Made by a program: the position numbers and the translations under genes. The notes under the pieces were generated by a model. It made no database searches and was not told the DNA's origin. It saw only the letters and a program-made list of their open reading frames with translations. Of a stretch of 64,000 nt of DNA, positions 33,020 to 43,457 are shown one piece after another. Every line of letters starts with the position of its first letter. The stretch's first letter is position 1. This DNA comes from VRUE01 sp963844395. Lineage in GTDB: Bacteria; Actinomycetota; Thermoleophilia; Solirubrobacterales; 70-9. The stretch lies in assembly GCA_963844395.1 (NCBI GenBank), contig CAWJNX010000002.1, positions 248,001 to 312,000 of the forward strand, written 5' to 3'.

Positions 33020-36000
33020 TCATTCGTAGCGCTCCCCCAGCGACGCCGCCTGCCCTTCGCTGGTCTCCGCGTTGCCGACAGCCGTGCAGGCCGCGGCGGC
33101 GCTGCAGGAGACGCCCCGGAGGAGGGAGAATTTCTTGCCTTCTGGGTTGGGCGAGGACTGGATCGCCCATTCGGAGCCGCCCCAGGAGAGGGCGAGGGTC
33201 TTTTCTTCGGTGGCCATGCTTTCCGAGTCAAATGGAGATACAGATGCGCTGACGTAGCGCCCCACCGCCGTGCAGGCGCTCGAGGAGGTGCAGGAGATCC
33301 CCAGCAGCGTTGCGCCGTAGTTGGTCGCCGGGTTGGGGGTTGTGGCTATGGACCAGGAGCTGCCGTTCCATTTCAGCGCCAGGGTCTTCTTGTTTTTGCC
33401 GCTTTCGTTGAAGCTGCCGGCGGCCATGCAGAAGCTCGAGGAGGTGCAGGAGACGTTCTGCAGGTCGCTTGCGGCCGCTCCGGCGGGGCTGGGAGTCGAG
33501 GTGGCCGACCAGGAGCTGCCGTTCCAGCGCATCGCGTATGAGCTCGAGCCCTGCTTGCCGACCGCGGTGCAGGAGCTGGCCGCCTCGCAGGAGACGCCCA
33601 AGAGTTCGGCGTTGCCCGATTCTGGGTTGGGAGTGGTCTGGATCGACCACGCCGAGCCGTTCCAGCGCTGGGCCAGGGTCATCGTTTTGCCTTCTTTGAC
33701 GTAAGAGCCGACGGCGGTGCAGGCCGAGCTGGAGGTGCAGGAGATGTCGCCCAGCTTGGGGTCGGTGGCGCCGCTGGGGGGAAGCAGGAGGTGAGATTTG
33801 GTCAGCGACCATTTGCCCCCCGATTCGGTCCAGACGTCCGACCACAGGATGCCGCCGCTGCGGCCCACGGTCCTGCAGGTGGTCCCGACACAGGAGACGC
33901 CGTAGCCGGAGTTGCCGTCGATGGTGCCCAGCTTGCTTTCCCAAGTACTGCCGTTCCAGACCGCGAGGTAGCGCGCCTTCCATGGCGTCGTGGAGCTCTG
34001 CTTGATGTCGCCGACCGCCATGCAGGAAGTCGAGGAGGCGCAGGAGATGTTCTCGAACCTCGCTTCGGGCGTGCCCGGGACCGTGTTGGGGGTGGACTGG
34101 AGGGCCCAGGAGCTGCCGTTCCAGCGCTCCCCCAGCGACGCCGCCTGCCCTTCGCTGGTCTCCGCGTTGCCGACAGCCGTGCAGGCCGCGGCGGCGCTGC
34201 AGGAGACGCCCCGGAGGAGGGAGAATTTCTTGCCTTCTGGGTTGGGCGAGGACTGGATCGCCCATTCGGAGCCGCCCCAGGAGAGGGCGAGGGTCTTTTC
34301 TTCGGTGGCCATGCTTTCCGAGTCAAATGGAGATACAGATGCGCTGACGTAGCGCCCCACCGCCGTGCAGGCGCTCGAGGAGGTGCAGGAGATCCCCAGC
34401 AGCGTTGCGCCGTAGTTGGTCGCCGGGTTGGGGGTTGTGGCTATGGACCAGGAGCTGCCGTTCCATTTCAGCGCCAGGGTCTTCTTGTTTTTGCCGCTTT
34501 CGTTGAAGCTGCCGGCGGCCATGCAGAAGCTCGAGGAGGTGCAGGAGACGTTCTGCAGGTCGCTTGCGGCCGCTCCGGCGGGGCTGGGAGTCGAGGTGGC
34601 CGACCAGGAGCTGCCGTTCCAGCGCATCGCGTATGAGCTCGAGCCCTGCTTGCCGACCGCGGTGCAGGAGCTGGCCGCCTCGCAGGAGACGCCCAAGAGT
34701 TCGGCGTTGCCCGATTCTGGGTTGGGAGTGGTCTGGATCGACCACGCCGAGCCGTTCCAGCGCTGGGCCAGGGTCATCGTTTTGCCTTCTTTGACGTAAG
34801 AGCCGACGGCGGTGCAGGCCGAGCTGGAGGTGCAGGAGATGTCGCCCAGCTTGGGGTCGGTGGCGCCGCTGGGGGGAAGCAGGAGGTGAGATTTGGTCAG
34901 CGACCATTTGCCCCCCGATTCGGTCCAGACGTCCGACCACAGGATGCCGCCGCTGCGGCCCACGGTCCTGCAGGTGGTCCCGACACAGGAGACGCCGTAG
35001 CCGGAGTTGCCGTCGATGTTGCCCAGCTTGCTTTCCCAAGTACTGCCGTTCCAGACCGCGAGGTAGCGCGCCTTCCATGGCGTCGTGGAGCTCTGCTTGA
35101 TGTCGCCGACCGCCATGCAGGAAGTCGAGGAGGCGCAGGAGATGTTCTCGAACCTCGCTTCGGGCGTGCCCGGGACCGTGTTGGGGGTGGACTGGAGGGC
35201 CCAGGAGCCCCAGGTGGTGAAGGTCATGTCCTCGCCGTAGGTCGTGCCTTCGGAGTTGGTGGCGAGGACGCGGTAGTGATAGGTGGTGCCCGATTTGAGG
35301 CCTTCGATCACCTCGCTGACCGAGACCGCTTCGCTGCCCGAGCCGACTGATTTGGGGGACAGCGGCACTTTGGTGCCGTAGGCGGTCGTGGTGCCATATT
35401 CGAACTGGTAGGTGGTCGGTCGATCGAACGGGATGATGGACCCGCTCAAGGTCGCCGCTATTTTGCCGATCGACGAAGCCGGTTTGGTCGCAGCCATCGT
35501 CGGCGGTCTGCAGCCGGACGCCGAGCAGCGGACTCGACGCAGCAGCGGTTTCTCGGCAGCAAACTGTTCGCCGCCAACGTTTAACCGCGAAGACGTTATT
35601 TCGCCGGCAGAGGTGATGGGAGCGGCGAATGTCGCATCGGTTTTGGCTGTATAGGAGCGCACATCCCCCTGGTCGTTGACCGAGACGAGATCGGCAAGAC
35701 CGTCGCGGCTGTAGTCGAAAAGGCCGACCAGCTCCTGACCGCTGCCGTCCAGCAGGCTCGAATCGACCGAGGACGCGTAGGCAGTGACAGGGAACGCAAA
35801 CACCGGTAGGCCTGGCAGGGCCTCTTGCGCCACGCGCAGCTTCAATGTCGTGCCATCCAGCGTCAACAGGTCGGCGCGGCCGTCGCCGCTGACGTCGCCG
35901 AGGCCGACCGGCTCCTCCCCGGCGCCGTCGTCGAAGATCGGGTTCACCGTGGCGGCCGGGAAGCCCACCGGGCAGGTTTCGCTATGGGTGAATTTGCCGC

Positions 36001-37655
36001 TGGCACTGCCAGGATGGACGCAAACCTCCGCTTCCGTGTCAACGACGACCAGGTCGCTGAGGCCATCTCCGGAGACGTCGGCGACGTCGAGCGCGTAGCT
36101 GCCCGTGCCGTCCGTGAAGGCACTGTCGATCGTCCAACCGCTGGTGACCGCCGACGAGAACGTGCCATCCGCCTGGCCCAGCACGGTCTCCAAGTTAGTG
36201 CCGTTCAGCCCGACCAGATCGCCATAGCCGTCACCATTGACGTCGGCGACGGCAACCGGCTCGTAGTCGCCGGCATCGTTCATCACGGGCGGACGTTTGA
36301 GCCCTGTGGCGATAGGAGAATCGAAGGTCCTGTTCGCCTTGCCCGGGTGCACGTAGATTTTCCCGGAGTCGTCGATCGTGACCAAGTCATCACGCCCGCT
36401 CATGTCAACGTCAGCGGTATCGATCACGTACTGACCGGCACCGTCGTACAGCGCCGGGTCGAGCTGGCCGCTGAGCGAGCTGGTCGGGGTCGAGGCTGCG
36501 ATTCCAGCCCCCGCGCCCTGGTAGACCCGTGCCGTGCCATCGCCGCCGACAGCAGTGAGATCGGAATATCCATCCCCGTCGACGTCGTCCTCGCCGATGC
36601 GACTTACGAGAAACGGGTTCTCGTAACCCGCCAGGTTCCAGTAATCGTCCAGATAGGAGTCAACAACAGGGGCGGCATCGAAATAGGTATCGCTGCCGCA
36701 ATCGATAGCGACTCCGACCGGCGTTTCATTCGGGCAGCGCGTCTCCGTGTATTCAGTTGAACGAGGAATCTTTGTAACACATGATGTCGATACCGTCTGT
36801 GCAGTGGGATCCCGTGGTCGAATAGGGCGCTTTGGGAGATGGCTGCCACTGGGTGGCGCCGAAGGTATGGAACAGCTCATGAATAGTGACCTGACTCTGA
36901 AAGCGAAACGAGCCGAACACCCAACTCGTGAGCGTTACATTTGCGTTTCCGTTTTGGCGATTCTTTGAGTTGTCATTAGGATGGAACTCGGCAAGGCCTG
37001 AGTACCCGAAGCAACACTCGGTGGTGAACGTCAAGTACTTGACTGCTTCCCGACCCTCCGGTTCCCCGTACGGTTTATAGGTCTGAGGGTAAAGGTTGGC
37101 TGGATTGTGATGGATCAGGATTTCGTTGCTCTCGTTGCAATCGACGGCCATTTCCACGACCCGGGTGCCGCTGCTCGAGGCTGACGACGAGTTCGCGATC
37201 TTGCCATTCATCCGCCTTACGATGCTGCGAAGGCTTGCCGTCGGAACCGGAAGCGGGCCGTCATACACGATGACGATTCGATTGCCAGTGGTTCGGCAGA
37301 CTGGCGAGCGTTCACCTTCAGGTAAATCTAAGGCTCCTCCCCAACCTTCGAGCCCGTTACTCGCTACCGCTGAAGAGTTCGGATTGTCATCGACAAAGGC
37401 TGGATCGGCATGGGTGTACTTGACCGCCTTGCCTGGAGTGCGGATTTCGTACCCTCGCCGGGCGGGTATGTAGCGATACGTCGCTCTGCCGATCTGATCG
37501 TAATCCGAGATCCCCGGTATACGACCGTCGATCTGATTCGCCGCAGCTGCATCCTCTGGGCTATGTGTATGTCCGGGATGAGCCGAAGCAGCACTCGGGC
37601 TCAAAGCGGAGATGACCAGCGCCAGCGAGCCTATGAGAAAAGGCTTTGCCCTCAT
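33020..37655 (-). CDS. Secreted metalloprotease-like FG-GAP and beta-propeller protein, copy B (frameshift)
   Basis: The ATG at 37655 overlaps the stop of copy A (ATGA). A signal peptide (KPFLIGSLALVISALSPSAASA) is followed by HPGHTH, then a zinc-site-like IHELFHTFGATQ and SHCTDGIDIMCYKD. The frame breaks near 36753 (one base missing) and resumes with TETRCPN, CGSDTYFDAAP and six or seven FG-GAP/VCBS repeats with calcium-type loops such as DVDGDGYSDL and DVNGDGYGDL. A short FN3-like domain (FEYGTTTAYG) leads to two near-identical 365-residue units, each with seven WxIQxTPNP...SCxxxxxCxAVG blades. Compared with copy A, the FG-GAP part replaces a set of FN3-like domains. Probably an exported adhesin or protease. 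The frameshift may be real (phase-variable or dead) or an error. Confidence 0.8.
33029..35218. repeat. Tandem 1,095-bp direct repeat encoding two seven-blade units (copy B)
   Basis: Positions 33029-34123 and 34124-35218 are almost identical at the DNA level, with a 1,095-bp period (365 codons). A few single-base differences are visible, for example in the stretch encoding G-N/T-IDGNSGYG. Such long perfect tracts can recombine or be mis-assembled. Confidence 0.9.
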
Positions 37656-40600
37656 TGGTAGCGCTCCCCCAGCGACGCCGCCTGCCCTTCGCTGGTCTCC
37701 GCGTTGCCGACCGCCGTGCAGGCCGCGGCGGCGCTGCAGGAGACGCCCCGGAGGAGGGAGAATTTCTTGCCTTCTGGGTTGGGCGAGGACTGGATCGCCC
37801 ATTCGGAGCCGCCCCAGGAGAGGGCGAGGGTCTTTTCTTCGGTTGCGAGCAGTTCCGATCCGCCTCCCCCCGTCGCGCTGACGTAGCGCCCCACCGCCGT
37901 GCAGGCGCTCGAGGAGGTGCAGGAGATCCCCAGCAGCGTTGCGCCGTAGTTGGTCGCCGGGTTGGGGGTTGTGGCTATGGACCAGGAGCTGCCGTTCCAT
38001 TTCAGCGCCAGGGTCTTCTTGTTTTTGCCGCTTTCGTTGAAGCTGCCGGCGGCCATGCAGAAGCTCGAGGAGGTGCAGGAGACGTTCTGCAGGTCGCTTG
38101 CGGCCGCTCCGGCGGGGCTGGGAGTCGAGGTGGCCGACCAGGAGCTGCCGTTCCAGCGCATCGCGTATGAGCTCGAGCCCTGCTTGCCGACCGCGGTGCA
38201 GGAGCTGGCCGCCTCGCAGGAGACGCCCAAGAGTTCGGCGTTGCCCGATTCTGGGTTGGGAGTGGTCTGGATCGACCACGCCGAGCCGTTCCAGCGCTGG
38301 GCCAGGGTCATCGTTTTGCCTTCTTTGACGTAGGAGCCGACAGCGGTGCAGGCCGAGCTGGAGGTGCAGGAGATGTCGCCCAGCTTGGGGTCGGTGGCGC
38401 CGCTGGGGGGAAGCAGTAGGTGAGATTTGGTCAGCGACCATTTGCCCCCCGATTCGGTCCAGACGTCCGACCACATGGCGCCGCTGAGGCGGCCCACGGT
38501 CCTGCAGGTGGTCCCGACGCAGGAGACGCCGTAGCCGGAGCTGCCATCGATGTTGCCCACCTTGGCTTCCCATGCGCTGCCGTTCCAGACCGCGACGTAG
38601 CCCGGCCTATGTTGCTCTTTGACTTTGCCGACCGCCATGCAGGAAGTCGAGGAGGCGCAGGAGACGTTTTCGAACTTCGCTTCGGGCGTGCTGGGAAGCG
38701 CGTTGGGGGTGGATTGGATGGACCAGGAGCTGCCGTTCCAACGCTCCCCCAGCGACGCTGCCTGTCCTTCGCTGGTCTCCGCGTTGCCGACCGCCGTGCA
38801 GGCCGCGGCGGCGCTGCAGGAGACGCCCCGGAGGAGGGAGAATTTCTTGCCTTCTGGGTTGGGCGAGGACTGGATCGCCCATTCGGAGCCGCCCCAGGAG
38901 AGGGCGAGGGTCTTTTCTTCGGTTGCGAGCAGTTCCGATCCGCCTCCCCCCGTCGCGCTGACGTAGCGCCCCACCGCCGTGCAGGCGCTCGAGGAGGTGC
39001 AGGAGATCCCCAGCAGCGTTGCGCCGTAGTTGGTCGCCGGGTTGGGGGTTGTGGCTATGGACCAGGAGCTGCCGTTCCATTTCAGCGCCAGGGTCTTCTT
39101 GTTTTTGCCGCTTTCGTTGAAGCTGCCGGCGGCCATGCAGAAGCTCGAGGAGGTGCAGGAGACGTTCTGCAGGTCGCTTGCGGCCGCTCCGGCGGGGCTG
39201 GGAGTCGAGGTGGCCGACCAGGAGCTGCCGTTCCAGCGCATCGCGTAGGAGCTCGAGCCCTGCTTGCCGACCGCGGTGCAGGAGCTGACCGCCTCGCAGG
39301 AGACGCCCAATAGTTCGGCGTTGCCCGATTCTGGGTTGGGAGTGGTCTGGATCGACCACGCCGAGCCGTTCCAGCGCTGGGCCAGGGTCATCGTTTTGCC
39401 TTCTTTGACGTAGGAGCCGACGGCGGTGCAGGCCGAGCTGGAGGTGCAGGAGATGTCGCCCAGCTTGGGGTCGGTGGCGCCGCTGGGGGGGAGCAGGAGG
39501 TGAGATTTGGTCAGCGACCATTTGCCCCCCGATTCGGTCCAGACGTCCGACCACAGGATGCCGCCGCTGCGGCCCACGGTCCTGCAGGTGGTCCCGACGC
39601 AGGAGACGCCGTAGCCGAAGCTGCCATCGATGTTGCCCACCTTGGCTTCCCATGCGCTGCCGTTCCAGACCGCGACGTAGCCCGGCCTATGTTGCTCTTT
39701 GACTTTGCCGACCGCCATGCAGGAAGTCGAGGAGGCGCAGGAGACGTTTTCGAACTTCGCTTCGGGCGTGCTGGGAAGCGCGTTGGGGGTGGATTGGATG
39801 GACCAGGAGCCCCAGGTGGTGAAGGTCATGTCCTCGCCGTAGGTCGTGCCTTCGGAGTTGGTGGCGAGGACGCGATAGTGGTAGGTGGTGCGAGGACTGA
39901 GACCTTCCAGGGGCTCGGAGACGGCAACGGCTCCGACTCCTGAGCCGTTGGCTTTGGGGGATGCAGGCGCTTTGGAGCCATAAGCAGCGGTGGTGCCATA
40001 TTCGAACTGATATGACGCTTCCACCCCGAGTGAATCGACCGTACCACGCAAAACAGCGTTATCTGCGTCGATTCCAGATGCCGGCAACGTGATCGCCCGC
40101 GCCGCCGTCGTGAAGCTCTGATCTTCGCTGAGCGTCGTACCATTCACGTTCGTCGCAACAATCCTGAAGTGATAGGTCGTACTAGGTTTGAGTCCCGTGA
40201 TCGATCCGGTGACGGGAACGTCTTCGGAGCCCCCACCGATTGCTTTTGGCGACACCGGCACGAACGAGCCGTATGCGGAAGTCGCGCCGTACTCGAACCG
40301 ATAGGTCGTATTAAAACCTTCTGGATTTATACTTCCATTCAGCGTTACCGTAGATGCTTCACGATTCGTGACGTGTTGTGCAGTCACTGCAGGTTTCCAG
40401 TTTGGGGTAGTGAAGTACACATGGCCGCCCACATTACTCCCATTTGCATTTTTTACCTGCGCATAGACATAGTGAGGCACGTCTGGGCTCAGACCGGCGA
40501 GCGTATCGCTTGCTGGAACGTCCTGAGTCCCGGAGCCAGCACTTTTCCATTCAGTGTCTCCAATTTTGGTTTCGTCCATACGGCCCCATGAGAATCGGTA

Positions 40601-42106
40601 GCTAGTCTCTAAGCCTCTTGGATTTACAGTGGCATGCAGGACAGTTACTCCACCGGCAAGAAAGGTGGGCTCCTGAGTAACTGCATCAGGCCGCTGGAGG
40701 GTTTGGAATGTCTGTGCTGCGCCACTGGCCACCCCGCCAGCATCGTTGAAGGCTTGTACGCGGTAGCGATAAAGTTCATTTTCTTTCAAACTGATGATTT
40801 TTTCATCGACGTTGTACAGTGTCGAGCCCCAACCGTTTAAAGGTTTTTTTGTTTTCGGCACGTTCACCGCGTTCGACCAGCCATTGGCCTGGAAGTCGGC
40901 GTCGGTGGTGTATTGAAATTGGTAATAGACGTAGTCGGCGCGAGGCGTGATCTGCCCGTTGAGGATCGCCGAAGTCAAGCCGACCGAACCCGCCGTCGTG
41001 GTGGTCGCCAAAGGTGCGGTGGTAGGCCACACCGACAAAAATGGATTCTCGGGCCCACCTGTGTTCCAGTAATTGGCGAGATATGAGCCAGCTTCCGGAG
41101 CTGCGTCGAAGTAGGTGTCGTTGCCGCAGTCGAGCGCGAGGGTGGTTGGGGTGTCCCAGCCCCCTGACGGCGGGCACCTGGTCGCAGCGTACTGACCCCA
41201 TGCGGAGCCCGAGCCGTCTTCGTAGCACAGTATCTCGATCCCATCCACGCAGTGGTGACCGAGAGTCGAATACGGGGCCGCTGGAGACACCGACCCCTGC
41301 GCGGCGCCAAGGGTATGGAACAGCTCGTGTATGGGGACATGGCTTTCCCAGTGTGTCCCGTAAGTAACGGCAGTACCACCGGACGTTGCGTTGGCGTTCG
41401 ATCGACTCTTGGTTGCGTCATTAACTATGCTGCCCAGACCTGATGCTTCAGGGTTGTTGCCAGCCTCAAAGACCAAGGCCTTGCTAGATGACCCAACGAC
41501 AGGAGCTACTGCTTCGGTTAACGTCGAAAATGCGCTTGACCCAGTTTTAACGTCATAAACATTGATTTGGCCTTCTGAATTACAGTCCACCGCCATTCGC
41601 ACCATTCGAGTACCACCGCTAGATTGCGCCGACTGATCGGCGATCTTCCAGTTCATTCGTCGTACGATGTTGCGAAGCGCTTCCGTCGGCGTCGGCGTGT
41701 TGTCCCCAGTTCGATGAGTGAAAACGATCGCGATTCGATGGCCTGTAGTGCGACAGATAGGGGCGAGTTCGTAGGGAGGCAGACTCGTCAATATCGTTCC
41801 TTCGGCAGTTTCCGAGGGACCTAGGATGCGTTCTGTCTTGGGCAGAGGGTCCGCATGCACGAATAATGGCGGCTTGTCAGGCTCCCGAACTTCGTATTCC
41901 TTTCGGCTTGGCAAGAAACGATAGGTCGTGTCTCCACGCCGCTGATAGTCGGGCTGTCCCGGGATGCGGCCATCAAATCCAGCGACGGAATGTTCGTGTC
42001 CGGCGTGAGCAGAGGCCAGCGCGGGAGTGAGTAATGCGACTGTAAGCGAGACGACCAACATTGCGAAAAGAACAATGGCGGTCGGAAACCTGCGAATCGA
42101 TTGCAT
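37652..42106 (-). CDS. Secreted metalloprotease-like FN3 and beta-propeller protein, copy A
   Basis: The 1,484-residue exported protein starts at ATG 42106, preceded by GGGAGG; a longer ORF from 42148 lacks a signal. The signal peptide is residues 1-34 (AIVLFAMLVVSLTVALLTPALASA). The catalytic-like region has PIHELFHTLGAAQ (HExxHxxG at 260-267, with Gln where metzincins have a third His), then APYSTLGHHCVDGIEILCYED and CGNDTYFDAAPEAGSYLANYW. Several FN3-like repeats (YQFQYTTDADF, YRFEYGATSAYGSFVPVSPK, YQFEYGTTAAYGSKAPASPK) follow. Two 360-residue units of seven blades end the protein. Each blade has a CX5C pair (SCTSSSACTAVG), suggesting a disulfide per blade. The stop overlaps copy B's start by ATGA. 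Confidence 0.85.
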   Translation of the reverse strand: MQSIRRFPTAIVLFAMLVVSLTVALLTPALASAHAGHEHSVAGFDGRIPGQPDYQRRGDTTYRFLPSRKEYEVREPDKPPLFVHADPLPKTERILGPSETAEGTILTSLPPYELAPICRTTGHRIAIVFTHRTGDNTPTPTEALRNIVRRMNWKIADQSAQSSGGTRMVRMAVDCNSEGQINVYDVKTGSSAFSTLTEAVAPVVGSSSKALVFEAGNNPEASGLGSIVNDATKSRSNANATSGGTAVTYGTHWESHVPIHELFHTLGAAQGSVSPAAPYSTLGHHCVDGIEILCYEDGSGSAWGQYAATRCPPSGGWDTPTTLALDCGNDTYFDAAPEAGSYLANYWNTGGPENPFLSVWPTTAPLATTTTAGSVGLTSAILNGQITPRADYVYYQFQYTTDADFQANGWSNAVNVPKTKKPLNGWGSTLYNVDEKIISLKENELYRYRVQAFNDAGGVASGAAQTFQTLQRPDAVTQEPTFLAGGVTVLHATVNPRGLETSYRFSWGRMDETKIGDTEWKSAGSGTQDVPASDTLAGLSPDVPHYVYAQVKNANGSNVGGHVYFTTPNWKPAVTAQHVTNREASTVTLNGSINPEGFNTTYRFEYGATSAYGSFVPVSPKAIGGGSEDVPVTGSITGLKPSTTYHFRIVATNVNGTTLSEDQSFTTAARAITLPASGIDADNAVLRGTVDSLGVEASYQFEYGTTAAYGSKAPASPKANGSGVGAVAVSEPLEGLSPRTTYHYRVLATNSEGTTYGEDMTFTTWGSWSIQSTPNALPSTPEAKFENVSCASSTSCMAVGKVKEQHRPGYVAVWNGSAWEAKVGNIDGSFGYGVSCVGTTCRTVGRSGGILWSDVWTESGGKWSLTKSHLLLPPSGATDPKLGDISCTSSSACTAVGSYVKEGKTMTLAQRWNGSAWSIQTTPNPESGNAELLGVSCEAVSSCTAVGKQGSSSYAMRWNGSSWSATSTPSPAGAAASDLQNVSCTSSSFCMAAGSFNESGKNKKTLALKWNGSSWSIATTPNPATNYGATLLGISCTSSSACTAVGRYVSATGGGGSELLATEEKTLALSWGGSEWAIQSSPNPEGKKFSLLRGVSCSAAAACTAVGNAETSEGQAASLGERWNGSSWSIQSTPNALPSTPEAKFENVSCASSTSCMAVGKVKEQHRPGYVAVWNGSAWEAKVGNIDGSSGYGVSCVGTTCRTVGRLSGAMWSDVWTESGGKWSLTKSHLLLPPSGATDPKLGDISCTSSSACTAVGSYVKEGKTMTLAQRWNGSAWSIQTTPNPESGNAELLGVSCEAASSCTAVGKQGSSSYAMRWNGSSWSATSTPSPAGAAASDLQNVSCTSSSFCMAAGSFNESGKNKKTLALKWNGSSWSIATTPNPATNYGATLLGISCTSSSACTAVGRYVSATGGGGSELLATEEKTLALSWGGSEWAIQSSPNPEGKKFSLLRGVSCSAAAACTAVGNAETSEGQAASLGERYQ
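37661..39820. repeat. Tandem 1,080-bp direct repeat encoding two seven-blade units (copy A)
   Basis: Units 37661-38740 and 38741-39820 repeat with a 1,080-bp period (360 codons) and are almost identical. They match the 1,095-bp units of copy B closely except in two short variable loops, which account for the five-codon length difference. Confidence 0.9.
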
Positions 42107-42209
42107 GATCACCTCGCCTCCCATTCGTCCCTGCCAGACCTCGGACACTTGCTATTGAGCTTCCCCCAAAGTTGGGAGCTGCCGCCTCACCAATGTGGTG
42201 AAATGCGGC

Positions 42210-43457
42210 CTAGGAACTACCCAAGCTGGTGTGTGGTGGGAAGAGAGGCCGGGCGGCGCGGACGATCAGGGACCGAGGTGGAGACGGCAGCGACAGGAGT
42301 CCGAGTCTCTCGAGACGTAAAGCGGCTTCCAGATCGGCGGCGCAGGAAGCCGGCGAACGGTGAAGGCGGTCCTCGATCGTCCGCAGGCGACTGGCCAGTG
42401 TGTGCCGGTCTACCCCAATCGCAGCGGCGGCCGAGGAGACGTTACCGCCAGCGGCAAAGTAGGCGCGGAGGGTCTCGCGGAGGGTCTCCCCGCCGTCGCG
42501 CTCGCGTTCGAGCGGCGCGAGGTAGAGCTGGCGCAGGGAGGTGACCAGGAGGTCGTCTTGGAGAATCGAGGCGAGAAGGGCCACGTCGGCATAGCGGACG
42601 ATGCGCTCGGGACTGCGGAGGGCGATCGGCAGGGCTGCGGCGGCCTGGCGGTGGGTGAGGCGCCAGCCGGCGAGGTTCTCTGCCGGCTCCCCGACTGTCA
42701 GCGCGAGCTCCGCCGGCCAGCTCGAGGAGGCGATTCGGTAGAACTCCGCCGGATCGAGCCTCTGCCGGCCACCGAGCCAGACCCATACTGTGTCCTCGCC
42801 GCGGTCGATTATGAGTGGGCGGCGGTCAACGGCGGCGGCCAGTCCGCGGATTGCCTCCTCCGCCCCGCGCCCCACCGCGATTGCGCCGAGGTGCCAGCCG
42901 TCGAAGTCGTAGGCGAGATCCGCGGTGTCCAGCCTCTCGCCTGCCAAAAGGCGCTCGACCTGCGCGACGCGACGCTGCGCGGAGGACGACGGGCGCCGCT
43001 CGCCCTCGCGGGTGTACTCCTCGCCGACAGCGGCGAGAAGCCGATCGAAGAGGTTCGCCTGGGTCCGGAGGAGGCGCTTCATCTCGGCGGGGTCCACCTG
43101 GGCTCTCTCAGCCTCCTCGATCAGGAAGTCGCCCAGCAGTGCGTAGCCGGCGCAATAGCGGCGCAGCACGATGTCGAGGCTGACACCGCTGCGAGCCGCG
43201 AGGCGTGCCTGGACAAGGAGGGCCGGGGGGGGCGGCGGCACGCGCTCTTCCCGGGTCTCGATCGCGGCGAGGCCATAGTCGATCGCGGTGGAGACGGCAG
43301 TGCGGAGGGCGTCCACGTAATGCGGATCGGCCACCCCGGAGGGATCGGAGATGGAATAGATACGGGTGAGGAAAGCGTGCTCGATCTCAGGGCGACGAGC
43401 TTCGAGTCGCGCCCGGAGTGAAGCCCCGGACCGCTCTATCGCGACCGCTTCCCGCAC
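42210..43457 (-). CDS. PucR-family transcriptional regulator
   Basis: The 415-residue protein has an N-terminal RsbRD-like helical region (RLEARRPEIEHAFLTRIYSI, VSLDIVLRRYCAGYALLGDFLIEEAE) and a middle GGDEF-like cradle (LAYDFDGWHLGAIAVGRGAEEAIRGL). The C-terminal PucR HTH is LRETLRAYFAAGGNVSSAAAAIGVDRHTLASRLRTIEDRLHR. PucR-type regulators control purine, amino acid or aromatic metabolism. Start GTG 43457 overlaps the upstream gene end by 22 bp. It separates two groups of surface-protein genes and could regulate them. A TCACCA CAT TGGTGA hairpin lies downstream. Confidence 0.9.
   Translation of the reverse strand: MREAVAIERSGASLRARLEARRPEIEHAFLTRIYSISDPSGVADPHYVDALRTAVSTAIDYGLAAIETREERVPPPPPALLVQARLAARSGVSLDIVLRRYCAGYALLGDFLIEEAERAQVDPAEMKRLLRTQANLFDRLLAAVGEEYTREGERRPSSSAQRRVAQVERLLAGERLDTADLAYDFDGWHLGAIAVGRGAEEAIRGLAAAVDRRPLIIDRGEDTVWVWLGGRQRLDPAEFYRIASSSWPAELALTVGEPAENLAGWRLTHRQAAAALPIALRSPERIVRYADVALLASILQDDLLVTSLRQLYLAPLERERDGGETLRETLRAYFAAGGNVSSAAAAIGVDRHTLASRLRTIEDRLHRSPASCAADLEAALRLERLGLLSLPSPPRSLIVRAARPLFPPHTSLGSS

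Noticed and set aside
33029..39820. CRISPR or short tandem repeat array
   Set aside because: The repeats are kilobase-long coding units with no short repeat-spacer pattern and no cas genes.
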